Origin: Cellulomonas sp.
GTDB taxonomy: Bacteria; Actinomycetota; Actinomycetes; Actinomycetales; Cellulomonadaceae
Direction of reading: 5' to 3'
Assembly (NCBI RefSeq): GCF_015234515.1
Contig: NZ_JADGMY010000028.1
Coordinates: forward strand, 1 to 64,000
Length of the DNA: 64,000 bases
In this document: positions 1-12,096 of the stretch, in pieces
Layout of the letters: every line of letters begins with the position of its first letter
How positions within the stretch are numbered: position 1 is the first letter of the stretch
Notes under the pieces: generated by a model
Told to the model about the DNA's origin: nothing
What the model saw: the letters and a program-made list of their open reading frames with translations, nothing else
Database searches by the model: none
Made by a program: the position numbers and the translations under genes

Positions 1-449
1 GACTCGAGCTGGTCGAAGGCCGGGGGCTTGCGGTGGATGGGCCAGCGCTCGGTGATCTCGAGCGTCTCGCCCTCCTTGAGGTTCAGCACCTCACCGGTGA
101 CGTTGAAGACCTTGCCCTTGGTCACGTCGCCGACGGGCACCGAGATCGGCAGGCCGGTGTCGCGCACCTGCGCGCCACGGACGAGGCCGTCGGTCGGCTT
201 GAGCGCGATCGCGCGCACCAGGGAGTCACCCAGGTGCTGCTCGACCTCGAGCGTCATGGTGAAGCCGCCGGAGGCCTCGCCCTCGCCCTGCGTCGAGAGG
301 TCGATGTCGACCTCGAGGGCGTTGTAGATCTCGGGGATCCGGTCCGGCGGGAACTCGATGTCCACGACGGGCCCGATGACCCGCGCGACCCGGCCGACGC
401 CGGGCGTGCCGGCGTTCGCGGCCGTCGCGTCGACGGTGGTGGCGGTCAT
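1..449 (-). CDS. atpD: F0F1 ATP synthase subunit beta (N-terminal part, truncated by window edge)
   Basis: Reverse translation from ATG at 449 gives [48 protein letters not shown]..., the classic AtpD N-terminus; follows atpG in the usual order. Confidence 0.95.
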   Translation of the reverse strand, partial: MTATTVDATAANAGTPGVGRVARVIGPVVDIEFPPDRIPEIYNALEVDIDLSTQGEGEASGGFTMTLEVEQHLGDSLVRAIALKPTDGLVRGAQVRDTGLPISVPVGDVTKGKVFNVTGEVLNLKEGETLEITERWPIHRKPPAFDQLE

Positions 450-521
450 GTCTGCCTCGCTTCGCTCGTCCGGGCCGCTCAGGCGCCCGGCAGGGGTCGG
501 TGTCGTGCTGTCGTTCGTGGG

Positions 522-1418
522 TCAGGAAGAGGCGAGAGCGTCGGCACCCGACACGATCTCGCTGATCTCCTGCGTGATCTCGCCCTGACGCGCCTGGTTG
601 GCCAGTCGCGTGTAGGTGCGGATGAGGTCCTCGGCGTTCTCGGTGGCCGTGTGCATGGCCCGCTGCCGTGCCGCGAGCTCGGAAGCCGCGGCCTGCAGGA
701 GGTGGGCGTAGATGCGCGTGCGCACGTAGCGCGGCAGCAGCGCGTCCAGCACCTCCTCGGGGCTGGGTTCGAACTCGTAGAGCGGCAGGGCGTCGTGCTC
801 CCCCGGGGGCTCGACACCCTCGACGACCTCGAGCGGCACCATGCGGATCACGCGCGGACGCTGCGTCACCATGTTGACGAACTGCGTGGACACGACGTGC
901 ACCTCGCTGACGCCGCCCTCGTCGGCCGGCGCCGTGAACGCCGACAGCAGCGCGTCCGCGATCTCGTCCGCGATCTCGGGGGTCGGCGCGTCCGAGAAGC
1001 CCGTCCAGCTGCCCGCGAGCTCGCGCTGCCGGAACGTGTAGTACGCGACGGCGCGGCGACCCGAGACGTAGAGGGCGACCTGCTTGCCCTCGCCCTCCAG
1101 CCGGTGCACGAGACGCTCGGTCTCGCGGATGACGCTCGCCGAGTAGGCGCCCGCCATGCCGCGGTCGGAGGCGATGAGCAGCACCGCGACGCGCTTGGTG
1201 TCGTCACGCTCGACCAGGAACGGGTGGGACGTGGTCGAGTGCGTCGCGACGGCGGACACCGCACGGGTGATCGCCCGCGAGTACGGGGTCGCCATGGCCA
1301 CGCGGTCGCGGGCCTTGCCGATCCGCGACGCCGCGATGAGCTCCTGGGCGCGGAACATCTTCTTGAGCGACTGGGTGCTCTTGATCCGCGCCTTGTAGAC
1401 GCGCTGCTGACCCGCCAT
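522..1418 (-). CDS. atpG: F0F1 ATP synthase subunit gamma
   Basis: [33 protein letters not shown]...; synteny. Confidence 0.97.
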   Translation of the reverse strand: MAGQQRVYKARIKSTQSLKKMFRAQELIAASRIGKARDRVAMATPYSRAITRAVSAVATHSTTSHPFLVERDDTKRVAVLLIASDRGMAGAYSASVIRETERLVHRLEGEGKQVALYVSGRRAVAYYTFRQRELAGSWTGFSDAPTPEIADEIADALLSAFTAPADEGGVSEVHVVSTQFVNMVTQRPRVIRMVPLEVVEGVEPPGEHDALPLYEFEPSPEEVLDALLPRYVRTRIYAHLLQAAASELAARQRAMHTATENAEDLIRTYTRLANQARQGEITQEISEIVSGADALASS

Positions 1419-1420
1419 GC

Positions 1421-3049
<1,629 letters not shown>

Positions 3050-3117
3050 GGCGTTCTCCTCATCTGACGCACGCGCGTCGCGCGTGCGGTGTGTCGTGGG
3101 CCGGTGCTCCGGCGTTG

Positions 3118-3929
3118 TCAGCCGGCCAGCTGCCGGCGTGCATCGGCGAGTCGGGAGAGGACGGTCGAGTCGATGACGTCGGGGCCGGACTGCACGCGCA
3201 GCCCTCCCACCACGTCGGGGTCCACCACGACGTTGACCTGGACGGCCCGCCCGAGGGCACGGCCGAGCAGGTCCGCGAGACGATCCGTCTGCGTCGGGGT
3301 GAGCGGCGAGGCCGACACGACGGTGGCGACCTCCAGGCTGCGGAGCTCGGCGATCACGTCACCGACGTGCTGCAGCGTCGTGACGTACCGACGCCCGCGG
3401 GGCGCGACCGCTGCGCGCCGTGCCACCGCCTGGGTGATGGGGTCGCCCTGCTGGTCGAGCAGACGGTCGACCAGCTCGCCGCGCGCCTGCGCGGGGTACG
3501 CGTCGTCCAGGAGGAACCGACGCACCTCGCGCTGACCGGCCAGGGCGCGGGTGATGGCGAACAGCTCGCTCTCCACCTGCGCCAGCGTGCCGGCGCTCTG
3601 CGCCGACGACAGCAGCGCCACGAACGCCAGACGCTCGACGGCGTGCGCGAGGTCGGCGTCGGCCGACCACCGCGAACGCACGAGGGCCTGAGCGATCTCG
3701 ACGGTGCGCGGGTCCGCACCGTCGAGCAGACGTGCGACCAGCCCGCTCTTGGCCTCGGGCTCGAGCGACGGGTCGGCCAGCGTGCGGCGCAGCGAGCCCG
3801 ACGAGTCGAGCGCGTCGACGAGCGCGAACAGCTCGTCGCCGATCGTGCGTGCCGTGCCGCCGGCTGCGCGGACGACCGGCGCGAACCGGTTCTCCACCGC
3901 CTGCAGCGAGGCGCGACTGGTCCCGCGCA

Positions 3930-3930
<1 letters not shown>
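3118..3930 (-). CDS. atpH: F0F1 ATP synthase subunit delta
   Basis: OSCP-like sequence between atpF and atpA; C-term [26 protein letters not shown]. Confidence 0.95.
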
Positions 3931-4840
<910 letters not shown>

Positions 4841-5695
4841 TCAGTGCTCGTCGGAGATCGACTGGCTGATGTAGACGGCCGCGAGGACGACGAAGATGTA
4901 GGCCTGCAGGGCTGCGACGAACACCTCGAACAGGGTGATCGCGAACCCACCGAGGAGGCTCGGCACCGCGAAGACGGTCATGCCCGACATCGAGCGGACG
5001 AAGAAGTCCGTCGCGGCGAAGCAGAGCACGAGCATCAGGTGCCCGGCGACCATGTTGGCCATGAGTCGCACGGCGAGCGTCACGGGACGCAGGATGAAGA
5101 CGGTGAGGAACTCGACCGGCGTCAGCAGCACGTAGAGGAACGGCGGCACTCCCGGCGGGAACAGGCTCGCCTTGAGGAAGCCACCCAGCCCGTGCGCGCG
5201 CACCCCGGCGCCGAGGTACATGACGTAGACCCACAGCGCGAGCATCACCGGCAGGCCGATGAGCGAGGACCCGGCGATGTTGAGGCCGGGGATGATGCCC
5301 GTGATGTTGAACGCGAGGATCGCGAAGAAGATCGTCGTGAGCAGCGCGACGTACTTGTGCGCCTTCTCCTTGCCGATGATGTCCTCGGCGACGTTGACGC
5401 GCACGAAGTCGAGCAGCAGCTCCACGACGTTCTGCCCGCGGCTCGGGACCAGCTTCGCCTTGCGGGCGGCGATCACCATGACCACCACGAGGGCGACGGT
5501 CGCGATCACCCGGACGAGCTGCATCCGGTTGAACTCGAGGATCGTGCCCTCGAAGAGGAACGGCGCCGGGAAGAAGTCGGCGATCGTGGGCGTGTGGAAG
5601 CCGCTGTCGTCCGCGGCGAGCGGCAGGATCGTCGCGATGCTGGACAGTGCGGTCTCCTGTGGTCGTGATGTCCGGTGCCGCCTCGTCGCGGGCAC
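4841..5695 (-). CDS. atpB: F0F1 ATP synthase subunit A (start codon uncertain)
   Basis: Polytopic, conserved LAVRLMANMVAGHLML; upstream of atpE. Confidence 0.95.
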   Translation of the reverse strand: MPATRRHRTSRPQETALSSIATILPLAADDSGFHTPTIADFFPAPFLFEGTILEFNRMQLVRVIATVALVVVMVIAARKAKLVPSRGQNVVELLLDFVRVNVAEDIIGKEKAHKYVALLTTIFFAILAFNITGIIPGLNIAGSSLIGLPVMLALWVYVMYLGAGVRAHGLGGFLKASLFPPGVPPFLYVLLTPVEFLTVFILRPVTLAVRLMANMVAGHLMLVLCFAATDFFVRSMSGMTVFAVPSLLGGFAITLFEVFVAALQAYIFVVLAAVYISQSISDEH

Positions 5696-5788
5696 ACCGG
5701 CAGCACCTAGCCGTCGTGGATGGGGGAAAGCCTAACCCATGGGTGACCTAGGTCCGGCCCACCAGGGCTTTCGATGTGGTGATGCAGA

Positions 5789-6250
5789 TCACCGTCCGGT
5801 GGCACCGGGCTCGACGTACGGCACCCGGCCGTTGTTCACCGCCCGGAAGTCGAGCACGGCCGACCCGACGACCCCCAGCGCGAGCACCGCGGCGAGGACG
5901 CCTCGGGAGTAGAAGTCGAGGTCACGCAGCAGCGCGAGCACCACGACCACGACCAGGACCTTGGCGAGCCAGGTGCCCATGACGACCGCCGCCATCGTGT
6001 GCGGCGGCGAGTGCAGCGTGCGCAGCATCGCGACCACCGTGGTCCCGGAGAACACCAGCGCGAGGCCCACGCCGATGAGCGCGCCCCACACGCCCGGCAC
6101 GCCGGCGACGAGGGCCCCGAGACCGATACCCAGCACCGCCAGGGCACCGAGGAGGACGGCGGTGTCGCGCAGTGCACGGCGGAACACCGCCGCGGTCGGG
6201 TCGGGCTCGGCGGCGCGGGCAGCAGGATCGGGAGCGGGGTCCGTCGTCAT
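5789..6250 (-). CDS. AtpI-like membrane protein upstream of the atp operon
   Basis: MTTDPAPDPAARAAEP... with four hydrophobic segments; position between wecA-like gene and atpB; ATG at 6250. Confidence 0.75.
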   Translation of the reverse strand: MTTDPAPDPAARAAEPDPTAAVFRRALRDTAVLLGALAVLGIGLGALVAGVPGVWGALIGVGLALVFSGTTVVAMLRTLHSPPHTMAAVVMGTWLAKVLVVVVVLALLRDLDFYSRGVLAAVLALGVVGSAVLDFRAVNNGRVPYVEPGATGR

Positions 6251-7359
6251 GGGGTGGCCTCCACGGGCTTGGGGGGGCGCCCGCGCAGCGGGCCGAGGGT
6301 CAGTGCGGTCGCGACGAGCAGGCCCACGCCGGTGGCGATGAGGACCGTCGTGGTGGACAGGACGGCGAGCGCCGCGACGCCGAACGCCAGGACCGCCGTC
6401 CACACGTACATGATGAGCACGGCACGGCGGTGGCTGTGACCGAGCGCCAGCAGCCGGTGGTGCAGGTGCAGCCGGTCCGCGTGGAAGGGGCTCTTGCCCG
6501 TCAGCAGCCGTCGCACGATCGCCATGCCCATGTCCAGCAGCGGGAGCACCAGGACGGCGACCGGCAGCAGGATCGGCACGTACGCCGGGAACCGCACGCG
6601 CTCGACGACGGCCAGGTAGTCGATCTGCCCCGTCACGACGATCGCCGCGGCCGCCATGACGAACCCGAGGAGCATCGAGCCCGAGTCGCCCATGAAGATG
6701 CGCGCCGGATAGAGGTTGTGCGGCAGGAACCCCACGCACGTCCCCACCAGCACGCCGACGACGAGGGTGGCCAGGTTGGAGTAGTCGTTGGCGCTCGTGT
6801 CGACCGTGAGCAGGTACGCGTACACGAAGAACGCGGCCCCCCCGATCGCGAGGACACCCGCGGCCAGCCCGTCGAGCCCGTCGACGAAGTTCACGGCGTT
6901 CATGGCCACGACGACGGACACCACCGTGACGAAGACGGCCGTGCGCGACGAGCCGCTGAGGACGCCGCCGATGGGCAGCTGGTACAGCAGCACGCCCTGC
7001 CACGCGAGGAAGCCCGCCGCGAGCACCTGCCCCATGAGCTTGGTGAGCCAGTCGAGGTCCCAGATGTCGTCGGCGACGCCGAGCGCGCACACCAGGGCGG
7101 CGCCCCCGACGATGCCGAAGATCGGCCGCGGGTTGGCGTACACCGGTGCGAGGAACGGCAGCTGGGACGCCATCAGGAGCGCCACGAGCAGACCGGCGAA
7201 CATCGCCATGCCACCGAGGCGGGGCGTCGGGACCGCGTGGACGTCGCGGTCCCGCACCGCCGTGATGGCACCCCAGCGCAGCGCGCACCACCGCGCCAGC
7301 GGCGTCGTCAGGTAGGTGACGACCGCTGCGATGACGGCGACGAGAAGGTAGGTCCTCAC
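6247..7359 (-). CDS. wecA: Undecaprenyl-phosphate GlcNAc-1-phosphate transferase (WecA/Rfe/TagO family)
   Basis: DVHAVPTPRLGGMAMF, NFVDGLDGLAAG, FMGDSGSMLLGF motifs. Confidence 0.93.
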   Translation of the reverse strand: MRTYLLVAVIAAVVTYLTTPLARWCALRWGAITAVRDRDVHAVPTPRLGGMAMFAGLLVALLMASQLPFLAPVYANPRPIFGIVGGAALVCALGVADDIWDLDWLTKLMGQVLAAGFLAWQGVLLYQLPIGGVLSGSSRTAVFVTVVSVVVAMNAVNFVDGLDGLAAGVLAIGGAAFFVYAYLLTVDTSANDYSNLATLVVGVLVGTCVGFLPHNLYPARIFMGDSGSMLLGFVMAAAAIVVTGQIDYLAVVERVRFPAYVPILLPVAVLVLPLLDMGMAIVRRLLTGKSPFHADRLHLHHRLLALGHSHRRAVLIMYVWTAVLAFGVAALAVLSTTTVLIATGVGLLVATALTLGPLRGRPPKPVEATP

Positions 7360-8048
7360 GACGCAGGAGCCTCCGGCCGACCCTCGTCGGGGCCGGGCGC
7401 GGGCGGTGCCATGACCGGTGCCACGGCCGCGAGCGCCGCGAGGTCGATCGCACCCAGCCGCACGACGCGCAGCGCCGGCCCCGTGGCGTCGACGATGGTC
7501 GAGGCGACACCCCCGGGTGCCGCACCGGCGTCGAGGAGCACCGCGACGCGGTCGCCGAGCTGGTCGTACGCCTCGGTCGCCGTCGTCGCGGCGGGCCGGC
7601 CGGTGAGGTTGGCGCTCGACACCGCGAGGGGCCCGGTGCGCCGCAGCAGCGCGAGGGCGGCAGGGTGGTCCGGCATGCGCAGCGCGACGGTGCCGTGGGT
7701 CTCCCCCAGGTCCCACGCGAGCGACGGCTGCGCCCGCAGGATGACCGTCAGACCACCGGGCCAGAAGGCCTCGGCCAGCGCCCGCACGGTGTCGGGCACG
7801 TCCGTGGCGAGCCCGTCGAGCGTGCGGACGTCGGGGATGAGGACGGGCGGCGGCATCTGGCGGCCACGCCCCTTGGCGTCGAGGAGGCGCTGCACGGCAC
7901 GCGGGTCGAACGCGTCGGCACCGATCCCGTACACGGTGTCCGTGGGCAGCACGACCAGCTCGCCGCGACCGACGGCGTTGACCGCCTCGTCGATCGCGGG
8001 GCCCCAGGTCGCGGGGTCGGTCGCGTCCTTGATCCGGATGAGGCTCAC
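7356..8048 (-). CDS. L-threonylcarbamoyladenylate synthase (Sua5/YrdC/TsaC family)
   Basis: GRGELVVLPTDTVYGIGADAFD; synteny downstream of prmC. Confidence 0.95.
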   Translation of the reverse strand: MSLIRIKDATDPATWGPAIDEAVNAVGRGELVVLPTDTVYGIGADAFDPRAVQRLLDAKGRGRQMPPPVLIPDVRTLDGLATDVPDTVRALAEAFWPGGLTVILRAQPSLAWDLGETHGTVALRMPDHPAALALLRRTGPLAVSSANLTGRPAATTATEAYDQLGDRVAVLLDAGAAPGGVASTIVDATGPALRVVRLGAIDLAALAAVAPVMAPPAPGPDEGRPEAPAS

Positions 8049-8971
8049 GCGGGCGAGTCTCCCACGACCGCCGGTGCGACCCGCCGTGCCACGAGGGTGC
8101 GGGGGCGGCCCGTCAGGTCCGGCACGGTACGCACGTCGACGAACGCCCCGGTCGCAGCGGCTGCGGCGCGTGCAGTGGCGCCCTGCACCTCCGCGTGCTC
8201 CATCACGAGCAGACCGCCGGGGGCGAGCAGGCGCGCGGCGGCGGCGACGACCGCGCGCGGCACGTCGAGGCCGTCGGCCCCGCCGCCGTACAGCGCGACG
8301 TCCGGGTCGTGGTCACGGACCTCGGGGTCGAGGGGCACGGCGTCCGGCGGGATGTAGGGCGGGTTCGACACCACGACGTCGACGGTGCCGTCGAGCTCCG
8401 CGAGGAGCGCGGGATCGCGGACGTCGCCCTGCACCACCCGCAGGTCGGGGCCGGCGACGGCCGCCGCGTTGGCGCGGGCCAGCCCGACCGCCGCGTCGGA
8501 CAGGTCGACGGCCACGACGCGACTCGCGGGCACCTCGGTGTCCACGGAGGCCGCGATCGCCCCCGTGCCGGTGCACAGGTCGACGACCAGCGGCCGCCCA
8601 CCGGAGGCGGCGAGGGCCGCGGCCTCGTCGATCGCCAGCTGCGCGACCGTCTCGGTCTCGGGACGCGGCACGAACACGCCGGGCTCCACGCGCAGGGTGA
8701 GGAACCGGAAGACCGTGTGCCCGACGATGTGCTGCAGCGGCTCGCGCCGCCGGCGCCGCTCGACCAGCCCGGCGTACGTGGCCGCGAAGCCCTCGGGCAG
8801 CGGCGGCGGCAGGACCAGCTCGACGCGGGCCAGCCCCAGCGCGTGCGCGGCGAGGGCGATCGCGTCGTGCCGCGGGGACGGCACGCCCGCCTCGGCCAGC
8901 ACCGTCGCGGCCCCCTCGACGTACGCGCGCAGGCCCGGGCCCGCGTCACGCGCGGTCGCGGCGCCGCTCAT
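8045..8971 (-). CDS. prmC: Peptide chain release factor N(5)-glutamine methyltransferase
   Basis: VSNPPYIP motif, VFVPRPETE; next to prfA. Confidence 0.95.
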   Translation of the reverse strand: MSGAATARDAGPGLRAYVEGAATVLAEAGVPSPRHDAIALAAHALGLARVELVLPPPLPEGFAATYAGLVERRRRREPLQHIVGHTVFRFLTLRVEPGVFVPRPETETVAQLAIDEAAALAASGGRPLVVDLCTGTGAIAASVDTEVPASRVVAVDLSDAAVGLARANAAAVAGPDLRVVQGDVRDPALLAELDGTVDVVVSNPPYIPPDAVPLDPEVRDHDPDVALYGGGADGLDVPRAVVAAAARLLAPGGLLVMEHAEVQGATARAAAAATGAFVDVRTVPDLTGRPRTLVARRVAPAVVGDSPA

Positions 8972-10074
8972 GCGGGCCCCCCGCCGGCCGCGGCCAGCCG
9001 CGCCGCGTCGTCGGCCTCGACGGCGGACGCGATGACCGGCCCGAGGTCCCCGTCGAGCACCTGGTCGAGGTTGTACGCCTTGTACCCGGTGCGGTGGTCG
9101 GCGATCCGGTTCTCCGGGAAGTTGTACGTCCGGATCCGCTCGGAACGGTCCACCGTGCGCACCTGCGAGCGGCGTGCCTCGCTCGCGGCGGCGGCAGCCT
9201 CCTCCTGGCGGGCGGCGAGCAGCCGGGCCCGCAGCACGCGCATCGCCTGCTCACGGTTCTGCAGCTGCGACTTCTCGTTCTGCATCGACACCACGATGCC
9301 GGTCGGCACGTGCGTGATCCGCACCGCCGAGTCCGTCGTGTTGACGGACTGCCCGCCCGGCCCGGACGAGCGGTACACGTCGATGCGCAGGTCGTTCGGG
9401 TCGATGTCGACGTCACCGTCGTCGTCCGCCTCGGGGAACACCATGACGCCGGCCGCCGACGTGTGGATCCGGCCCTGCGACTCGGTGACGGGCACCCGCT
9501 GCACGCGGTGCACGCCGCCCTCGTACTTCAGGTGCGCCCAGACGCCGTCCTCCGGCGGGCCGGCGGTGCGGGCCTTGACCGCCACCTGCGCGTCCTTGAC
9601 GCCGCCGAGGTCGGACGGCGTCGCGTCGAGGACCTGCACGCTCCACCCCTGCCGCTCGGCGTAGCGGGTGTACATGCGCAGCAGGTCGCCCGCGAACAGG
9701 GCGGACTCCTCGCCGCCCTCCCCCGCCTTGATCTCGAGGATCACGTCGCGGGCGTCGTCCGGGTCGCGCGGGACCAGCACGCGGTGCAGCCGCGCGGCGG
9801 CGGTGGCGGCGGCCTCCTGGAGCGCGGGCACCTCGACGGCGAAGGCCTCGTCCTCGGCAGCCAGCTCGGCGGCCGCCTGCGCGTCCTCCGCGGCCGCGCG
9901 CCACTGGCGGTAGGCCTGCACGACGCGCCCGAGCTCCGCGTAGCGCCTCCCCAGCCGACGTGCCCGCGCGGGGTCCGCGTGGACGGCCGGGTCGGAGAGG
10001 TCACGCTCGATCTCCGCGTGCTCCACGAGCATCGCCTCGACGGCGTCGAGATGCTCCACGTCCTGTCCTCCCAC
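8968..10074 (-). CDS. prfA: Peptide chain release factor 1
   Basis: [21 protein letters not shown] (GGQ) and upstream PxT-class sequence. Confidence 0.96.
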   Translation of the reverse strand: MGGQDVEHLDAVEAMLVEHAEIERDLSDPAVHADPARARRLGRRYAELGRVVQAYRQWRAAAEDAQAAAELAAEDEAFAVEVPALQEAAATAAARLHRVLVPRDPDDARDVILEIKAGEGGEESALFAGDLLRMYTRYAERQGWSVQVLDATPSDLGGVKDAQVAVKARTAGPPEDGVWAHLKYEGGVHRVQRVPVTESQGRIHTSAAGVMVFPEADDDGDVDIDPNDLRIDVYRSSGPGGQSVNTTDSAVRITHVPTGIVVSMQNEKSQLQNREQAMRVLRARLLAARQEEAAAAASEARRSQVRTVDRSERIRTYNFPENRIADHRTGYKAYNLDQVLDGDLGPVIASAVEADDAARLAAAGGGPA

Positions 10075-10113
10075 TGGTCAACGACCCGTGCGACCGACGG
10101 CCGCACACAGCGA

Positions 10114-10177
10114 CAGCGCCGGTGCGCGGGCGGACACGACCATGGAGGGCCGTCGTCCGCCGGCTGCACCGGCGCTG
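10114..10177 (-). terminator. Long stem-loop downstream of rpmE
   Basis: CAGCGCCGGTGC (10114-10125) / GCACCGGCGCTG (10166-10177) with inner GGCGGAC/GTCCGCC pairing, just after the rpmE stop. Confidence 0.55.
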
Positions 10178-10185
10178 TGGAGGAG

Positions 10186-10401
10186 CTAGTTCGCCGTCTT
10201 CTTGCCGTAGCGCGCCTCGAAGCGGGCCACACGGCCGCCGGTGTCGAGGATCTTCTGCTTGCCGGTGTAGAACGGGTGGCAGGCGCTGCAGACGTCGGCG
10301 TGGATCTTGCCGTCCGCCACCGTCGAGCGGGTGACGAACGTGCTGCCGCAGGTGCACGTGACCTCGGTGACCACGTACTCCGGGTGGATGCCAGACTTCA
10401 C
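10186..10401 (-). CDS. rpmE: 50S ribosomal protein L31, zinc-binding type
   Basis: [26 protein letters not shown]...[21 protein letters not shown]; CxC and CxxC zinc ligands. Confidence 0.96.
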   Translation of the reverse strand: MKSGIHPEYVVTEVTCTCGSTFVTRSTVADGKIHADVCSACHPFYTGKQKILDTGGRVARFEARYGKKTAN

Positions 10402-10518
10402 GGGAGTTCTCCTTGGGTTTCGTCTCCGGGTCCGGACGCGCGTACCGCGCCGGTGAACCGCAGACCGACAGACCATTGTGCCAGAACCGTGGCGGCCCGA
10501 AAAACCTTCCCGCCGCAC

Positions 10519-12096
10519 TCAGCGGCCGTCGGACGCGAGGGCCCGCAGCGCCGCCGCCCGCTCCTCGATCGTGGCGCTCGGTCGCCCCCTGTCGGCGAGC
10601 CCCGGGGCCTCCCGCTCCAGACGGTCCAGCTCGTCCTTCACCGCCGGGTCGCGGCCGGCCGCGAGCGCCGTCGGGACCCACGCGAGGACGACCTCGAGCA
10701 GCGTCCTGAACCCCGCACCGCCCGCACGCAGCAGCGCGACCGCCTCGTCGTAGACCTCTTCCGCCTCGTGCTGGTCGGGCCCCAGGTGCACGCAGCGCGC
10801 AGCGCGTGCGAGCGCGAGGCCCGCGTCGACCAGCAGCCCGTCGTCCCGGGCGAGGTCCGCCGCCGAGTAGTACTCCGCCGCGGCACCGTCGAGGTCCCCC
10901 GCAGCCACGGCCGCGTCACCGCGCCGCGACGCGAGCACGTGCTCCGGCTCGCCGGCCTCGTCCCCCGCCGCAGCCGGCCGGGGCTCGGGCGCCGGGCCGG
11001 CCCAGGCCGGTTGCGACAGGTCGACCCGCCAGGCGACTGGCCTGATCGCGAGGCACCGGGCCAGGAAGCGCCGCTGGCCGTCGGTCCCGTCACGCGCGTC
11101 GAACCGGTCACCGAGCTCACGCGCGGCGGCGACGACCCAGTCGTCGAGCTCCGCGACGTCGCCGACCGGTGCGACGTCGAGCCGCACCGGCGTCGCCGGG
11201 TCACGCAGGCGCAGGTTCGCCGTGAGCGCCGCCGCGTACTGCAGATGGCCGAGCCGGACGCTGGGCCTGGTCGACACCAGCTGCTCCTGCGTCCGGACCA
11301 GCAGCGCCAGCCCGTCGTCGAGGTGGCCCGCGCGGGTGTAGAAGAGCAGGTGCCGGGGCGATCGCAGCTCGGTGCCGGCCGCCCGTGCAGCGGCGCGCGC
11401 ACGGTGGTGCGCCCTGGCCGCGTCGTCGTACCTGCCCACGTCGAGGTAGGCCAGCTGCAGCGTCGCCAGGAGGTCGTCCGGCTGCCCGCGGCAGGTGAGC
11501 CGGTAGCCGACGACGGGCTCCGCCACAGCGATCGACTCGACCGGGCGGCCCGACTCCCACAGGTGCCGAGCACGCCTCCCCGCCTCGTAGCAACCGCAGT
11601 CGGCGAGATCGTCACGAGGGCTCGCCAGCCACCGCTCGTACGACTCCTCGGCGCCCGGACGACCCGCGTGCCAGTCCCACAGGTACTCGATCAGCCGCAC
11701 CGACGTCGCAGGGCGACCCGACTCGGCGCACCGGCGCTCCATGTCACGCAGCACCTGCTCGATCTGCTCGCGCGGGGAGGACGGCAGGTCGATCAGGTCC
11801 GCAGCCATCCACTTGTGCATCCAGAGCAGCTCGCGCACGTCCTCGTCACGCAGGAGGTCCGGGTGGTCGTCCGCCCACCGAACAGCCCTCGTGAACTGCA
11901 CGAACGCGAGCTCGAACGGATCACGCAGGGCGATCGACTCGACCACGCCGGCGTACGCGGACGCGAGGGCCTCGGCGGGGCCCTCCGCCTCGAGGCGGGC
12001 GACGACCTCCTCGAGCGCGGCGGTCTGCGCGACGCCGCGCCGCTGCCGGCGCAGCGCCGTGATCTCGGCCAGGGCCTGAGCCGCCCGTTCCGTCAC
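10519..12096 (-). CDS. TPR-like helical repeat protein, function unknown
   Basis: Helical repeats, e.g. LAYLDVGRYDDAARAHHRARAAARAAGT; GTG start overlaps the upstream Hsp90-like gene stop (4 nt). Confidence 0.7.
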   Translation of the reverse strand: MTERAAQALAEITALRRQRRGVAQTAALEEVVARLEAEGPAEALASAYAGVVESIALRDPFELAFVQFTRAVRWADDHPDLLRDEDVRELLWMHKWMAADLIDLPSSPREQIEQVLRDMERRCAESGRPATSVRLIEYLWDWHAGRPGAEESYERWLASPRDDLADCGCYEAGRRARHLWESGRPVESIAVAEPVVGYRLTCRGQPDDLLATLQLAYLDVGRYDDAARAHHRARAAARAAGTELRSPRHLLFYTRAGHLDDGLALLVRTQEQLVSTRPSVRLGHLQYAAALTANLRLRDPATPVRLDVAPVGDVAELDDWVVAAARELGDRFDARDGTDGQRRFLARCLAIRPVAWRVDLSQPAWAGPAPEPRPAAAGDEAGEPEHVLASRRGDAAVAAGDLDGAAAEYYSAADLARDDGLLVDAGLALARAARCVHLGPDQHEAEEVYDEAVALLRAGGAGFRTLLEVVLAWVPTALAAGRDPAVKDELDRLEREAPGLADRGRPSATIEERAAALRALASDGR